From DATAEY01 sp038199035 (GTDB lineage: Bacteria; Actinomycetota; Thermoleophilia; Solirubrobacterales; Solirubrobacteraceae): a DNA stretch of 9,949 nucleotides. The stretch covers positions 1 through 9,949 of the forward strand of contig JBBPZM010000079.1 of NCBI GenBank assembly GCA_038199035.1. The letters are read 5' to 3'. Shown here piece after piece: positions 8,031-9,949 of this stretch (positions are counted from its first letter, which is position 1; each line of letters starts with the position of its first letter). The notes beneath the pieces were generated by a model. It was not told the DNA's origin and did not search any database. It saw only the letters and a program-made list of their open reading frames with translations. The position numbers and the translations under genes are program-made.

Positions 8031-8299
8031 AGCGCCTCCAGGTCCTTCTCGACGAGGACGAGTTCGAGGATCTCCGCCGGGCGGCGAGCCGCCAGGGGGT
8101 GCCGGTGTCGGAATGGGTCCGACGGGCCCTGCGCGAGGCCCGCGGACAAGAGCCCTCAGGGGACGTGCTGCTGCGCTACGCGTCACTGTCCGCGCGCGAT
8201 GCCGTCCACGTGCGGCCAGGGCGTGGAGGCCCTGTTCACACCGCCGCGTCGGACTACTCGCGCGTAGCCACCCAGGCCCACCACATCAGCGGCAGCTGA
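8024..8299 (+). CDS. Ribbon-helix-helix antitoxin-like protein fused to a PIN-toxin remnant
   Basis: 91 residues. The N-terminus MSKRLQVLLDEDEFEDLRRA plus SRQGVPVSEWVRRALREAR (22-40) is a ribbon-helix-helix DNA-binding domain like those of VapB-type antitoxins, which bind operator DNA as dimers and neutralise a cognate toxin. After about residue 46 the sequence no longer looks like an antitoxin tail. VLLRYASLSARDAVHV (48-63) instead matches the C-terminal acidic motif of PIN-domain VapC toxins (LSARDAxHxA), and SDYSRV (76-81) resembles their following D-F/Y motif. The stretch between them is out of frame (see the separate entry). No toxin gene follows; the frame runs 46 nt into the opposite-strand DoxX-like gene. 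Expected antitoxins are about 75-85 residues with their own tail, so this is probably a deletion product. The DNA-binding half may still work as a repressor, given the intact operator. Start: ATG at 8024 matches the MSKRLQ opening typical of relatives. Confidence 0.7.
   Translation: MSKRLQVLLDEDEFEDLRRAASRQGVPVSEWVRRALREARGQEPSGDVLLRYASLSARDAVHVRPGRGGPVHTAASDYSRVATQAHHISGS
8165..8266 (+). pseudogene. Remnant of a PIN-domain (VapC-like) toxin C-terminus
   Basis: Reading 8165-8212 in the frame of the ribbon-helix-helix gene gives VLLRYASLSARDAVHV. Shifting one base forward from 8214 gives GQGVEALFT (8214-8240). Returning to the original frame from 8243 gives AASDYSRV. Joined, these read like the usual PIN ending: LSARDAVHVA, then a short gap, then HGVExLxTxDxDF-RV. 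The pattern implies loss of the toxin's first two thirds, a small deletion after the HV motif and two compensating frameshifts. It is based on motif recall only; no alignment was run. Confidence 0.5.
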
Positions 8300-8634
8300 A
8301 GGGGCAGCCGGGCCCACAGCGCCCAGCGCGGGACCTTCGGCAGGCCCTCGATCTGCTCGGGGTGCAGGGCCATGTGGAGGTTGGCCGGGAAGACCGCGAG
8401 GAGCAGTCCGATCAGCCACCAGCGCGCGAACCGCCGCAGCCCCGGTGGCTGCACGGCCAGGCCGCCGACGATCTCGGCCGCGCCGCTGACCAGCACCGCC
8501 TCGCGGTGCATGGGGACATAGGAGGGCATGATCGCCTCGTAGGTGCGGCGGCGGACGAAGTGCAGGGTGCCCAGCGTCACGTAGGTGGGGGTTAGGAACC
8601 GCCGGGCGCGAACGGCGGCGCGATCGCTTGCCAT
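8254..8634 (-). CDS. DoxX-like integral membrane protein
   Basis: 126 residues with about four hydrophobic helices (roughly 13-27, 47-62, 70-90 and 108-123). Family hallmarks: GTLHFVRRRTYEAIMPSYVP (22-41), VLVSGAAEIVGGLAV (47-61) and LLLAVFPANLHMAL (77-90, with the PAN-H-M signature of the DoxX-like group). Its biochemical role is not settled; related DoxX proteins have been tied to redox homeostasis complexes. Start: ATG at 8634, 8 nt after a TANNNT box and with no Shine-Dalgarno, so probably leaderless. It stops with TAG at 8254, overlapping the 3' end of the convergent ribbon-helix-helix frame by 46 nt. It lies 67 nt behind the flavoprotein gene, same strand, and could be partly co-transcribed with it. 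Confidence 0.88.
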   Translation of the reverse strand: MASDRAAVRARRFLTPTYVTLGTLHFVRRRTYEAIMPSYVPMHREAVLVSGAAEIVGGLAVQPPGLRRFARWWLIGLLLAVFPANLHMALHPEQIEGLPKVPRWALWARLPLQLPLMWWAWVATRE

Positions 8635-8642
8635 GGGGGCGG

Positions 8643-8648
8643 ACACTA
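8643..8648 (-). promoter_or_regulatory. Candidate -10 box of the DoxX-like gene
   Basis: TAGTGT on the minus strand fits TANNNT and ends 8 nt before the ATG at 8634; there is no Shine-Dalgarno in between, as expected for a leaderless transcript. No clear -35. Confidence 0.45.
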
Positions 8649-8652
8649 CCCG

Positions 8653-8679
8653 CGCGCCGGTCGCAGTACGGTCGGCGCG
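8653..8679 (-). terminator. Stem-loop after the flavoprotein gene
   Basis: CGCGCCG (8653-8659) and CGGCGCG (8673-8679) form a perfect 7-bp stem with a 13-nt loop, starting 22 nt past the flavoprotein stop codon and ending just before the DoxX -10 box. No T-tract; placement between two transcription units is the main support. Confidence 0.3.
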
Positions 8680-8701
8680 GCGGCGGCGGCCGAGCTCGGG
8701 C

Positions 8702-9949
8702 TCAGTCGGAGTCGAGCTTCTGGAGGAGGTTGAGCCACACCTCGCTGCGAGTGGGAAACGCCGGGACGGCGTGGCGCAGGCGCTCCAGCGGCACCTCGCC
8801 GACCACGGCGATGGTGGCGGCGTGCAGCCAGTCGGCCACCTCGGGGCCCACGAAGGTGGCGCCGACGACGACGCCACGGTCGCGGTCCACGACCAGCCGG
8901 CTGGTTCCCTCGGTGTTTCGCCCCACGAAGCTCGCGCCCGCGCTGCCGGCCGTGGTGACGTCGACCGCCCGTACGTCGAGGCCGGCCTCCTGCGCGGAGT
9001 CCAGCGTGTGGCCGACCGCCGCCACCTGGGGGTCGGTGAAGATGACGCGCGGGGCGACGGGACCGTCCTGGCTGGCCGTGACGTCGCCCTTGCCGGCCAG
9101 GTGATCGGCCAGCAGGCGTGCCTGGTACTTGCCCATGTGGGTGAGCAGGGAGCGTCCGTTGACGTCGCCGATGGCGTAGAGCCACTCATGGCGCGGGCTG
9201 CGCATGTGGTCGTCGACCTCGATCACCTTCCCCGGATCCAGCCCGATGGTGTCGAGCCCGAGGTCGTCGGTGTGGGGGCGGCGCCCGATGCCCACGAGCA
9301 GCTCGTCGCCGGAGACCTCGTCGCCGCTCTCCAGCTTCATCGTCACCCGGCCGTCCGAGCGACCGACTTCGGTCGCCTTCTGCCCCACCCGCACGTCGAC
9401 GCCGTGGGCGCGCAGGCCATCGGCCACCTGCTCGGAGGCGAACTCCTCCTCGCGCGAGATCAGACGCGGCATGGCCTCGACCAGGACGACGCGGGAGCCG
9501 AGCGTCGACCACGCCTGTGCTATCTCGACACCGACGACCCCGCCGCCGAGGACGATCAGGGCGTGCGGCGCGGCCTTGGCCGTCGTCACCTCGCGGTTGG
9601 TCCAGGGGCGCGACTCGCGCAGGCCGGGGATCGGCGGGATCAGCGCGCCGCTTCCCCCGGCCACGATCACCGCCCGGCGCGCGCTCAGTACCTGATCGTC
9701 GACCACGACCCGGCGCTCCCCGTCGAGGCGTCCGTGCCCGCGGAAGAGCGACACGCCGTGCTCCTCCAGCCACTCGACCTGGCCGGAGTCGTCGAGGTCG
9801 TGGATGATCTCGTCGCGGCGCTCGAGCGCCGCGTCGACGTCCAGCGCGCCGGTCACCGCCACGCGGGCGCCGGGGCCCCGCCCCCCCGCGGCCCGCAGCT
9901 CGGCGGGCCGCACCCCCCCCGTCGAAGGCATGCAGGCGGAGTACGAGCC
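8702..9949 (-). CDS. NAD(P)/FAD-dependent disulfide-oxidoreductase-like flavoprotein, N-terminus cut by window edge
   Basis: 415 residues are visible of about 460-480. It resembles dihydrolipoamide dehydrogenase and mercuric reductase. Seen in order: a fragment of the redox-site region (SACMPS) at the window edge; HALIVLGGGVVGVEIAQAWS, the second dinucleotide fold for NAD(P)H; LVGIGRRPHTDDLGLD; the FAD-contacting AIGDVNGRSLLTHMGKYQARL; and the C-terminal dimerisation domain with PRVIFTDPQVAAVGHT and AVPAFPTRSEVWLNLL. The first FAD fold lies beyond the window. Oddities: the usual redox pair CxxxxC reads GSYSAC, the lysine of CMPSK is Thr, and the catalytic HPTxSE is FPTRSE, with Phe for His. 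The last change seems shared by an actinobacterial subgroup; the first two fall beside long C-runs at the edge and could be sequence error. Substrate unknown. The DoxX-like gene follows on the same strand. Confidence 0.9.
   Translation of the reverse strand, partial: GSYSACMPSTGGVRPAELRAAGGRGPGARVAVTGALDVDAALERRDEIIHDLDDSGQVEWLEEHGVSLFRGHGRLDGERRVVVDDQVLSARRAVIVAGGSGALIPPIPGLRESRPWTNREVTTAKAAPHALIVLGGGVVGVEIAQAWSTLGSRVVLVEAMPRLISREEEFASEQVADGLRAHGVDVRVGQKATEVGRSDGRVTMKLESGDEVSGDELLVGIGRRPHTDDLGLDTIGLDPGKVIEVDDHMRSPRHEWLYAIGDVNGRSLLTHMGKYQARLLADHLAGKGDVTASQDGPVAPRVIFTDPQVAAVGHTLDSAQEAGLDVRAVDVTTAGSAGASFVGRNTEGTSRLVVDRDRGVVVGATFVGPEVADWLHAATIAVVGEVPLERLRHAVPAFPTRSEVWLNLLQKLDSD

Noticed and set aside
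8254..9189. A 311-codon frame joining DoxX-like sequence to an N-terminal extension
   Set aside because: The extension is an out-of-frame reading of the flavoprotein gene; the ATG at 8634 fits the DoxX-like family.
9880..9931. A frameshift in the flavoprotein N-terminal part
   Set aside because: The frame remains open and the residue spacing matches relatives without gaps, so substitutions or base-call errors are more likely than an indel.

Overview
This is a GC-rich window with dense, mostly minus-strand coding. The gene content points to an actinobacterium, and to my eye to the Thermoleophilia/Solirubrobacterales side of the phylum. That placement is an inference from three things: a DnaE2-type polymerase with a GAAC-N4-GTTC SOS box, a cysteine-free DksA/TraR-like protein, and several start codons lying 6-11 nt behind a TANNNT box. 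Both ends cut genes (glutamine synthetase on the left, a flavin oxidoreductase on the right).

Layout. 1-1022 (-): N-terminal three quarters of a type I glutamine synthetase, with a strong Shine-Dalgarno and a GTG start. 1168-2102 (-): a two-gene unit, a cysteine-free AhpD/carboxymuconolactone-decarboxylase-like protein followed 5 nt later by an HxlR-type regulator. 2386-2721 (-): a small protein with one C-terminal membrane anchor. 2938-3782 (-): a membrane-anchored monohaem cytochrome c, followed 2 nt later by a cysteine-free DksA/TraR-like protein. 3904-4512 (+): a COG1926-type phosphoribosyltransferase, divergent from the cytochrome. 4513-4603: a short intergenic block rich in CCGAC/GATCGCC repeats between convergent genes. 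4604-7942 (-): error-prone polymerase DnaE2, with a perfect 16-bp LexA-box palindrome touching its ATG. 8024-8299 (+): a ribbon-helix-helix antitoxin-like reading frame divergent from dnaE2. 8254-8634 (-): a DoxX-like membrane protein. 8702-end (-): a dihydrolipoamide dehydrogenase/mercuric reductase-like flavoprotein.

How the genes relate. Most are housekeeping or stress genes rather than one system. The clearest regulatory logic is SOS control of dnaE2 and likely autoregulation of the ribbon-helix-helix gene, both packed into the 81-bp divergent region. Redox themes recur (AhpD-like/HxlR pair, cytochrome c, flavoprotein plus DoxX), but I see no direct proof that they act together.

The most interesting item is the ribbon-helix-helix reading frame. 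Its second half reads as the C-terminal end of a PIN-domain toxin with two compensating frameshifts, so it looks like a collapsed type II toxin-antitoxin locus that still keeps its operator. I found no phage, transposon, CRISPR array, tRNA or rRNA, and no convincing wholly new multi-gene system.
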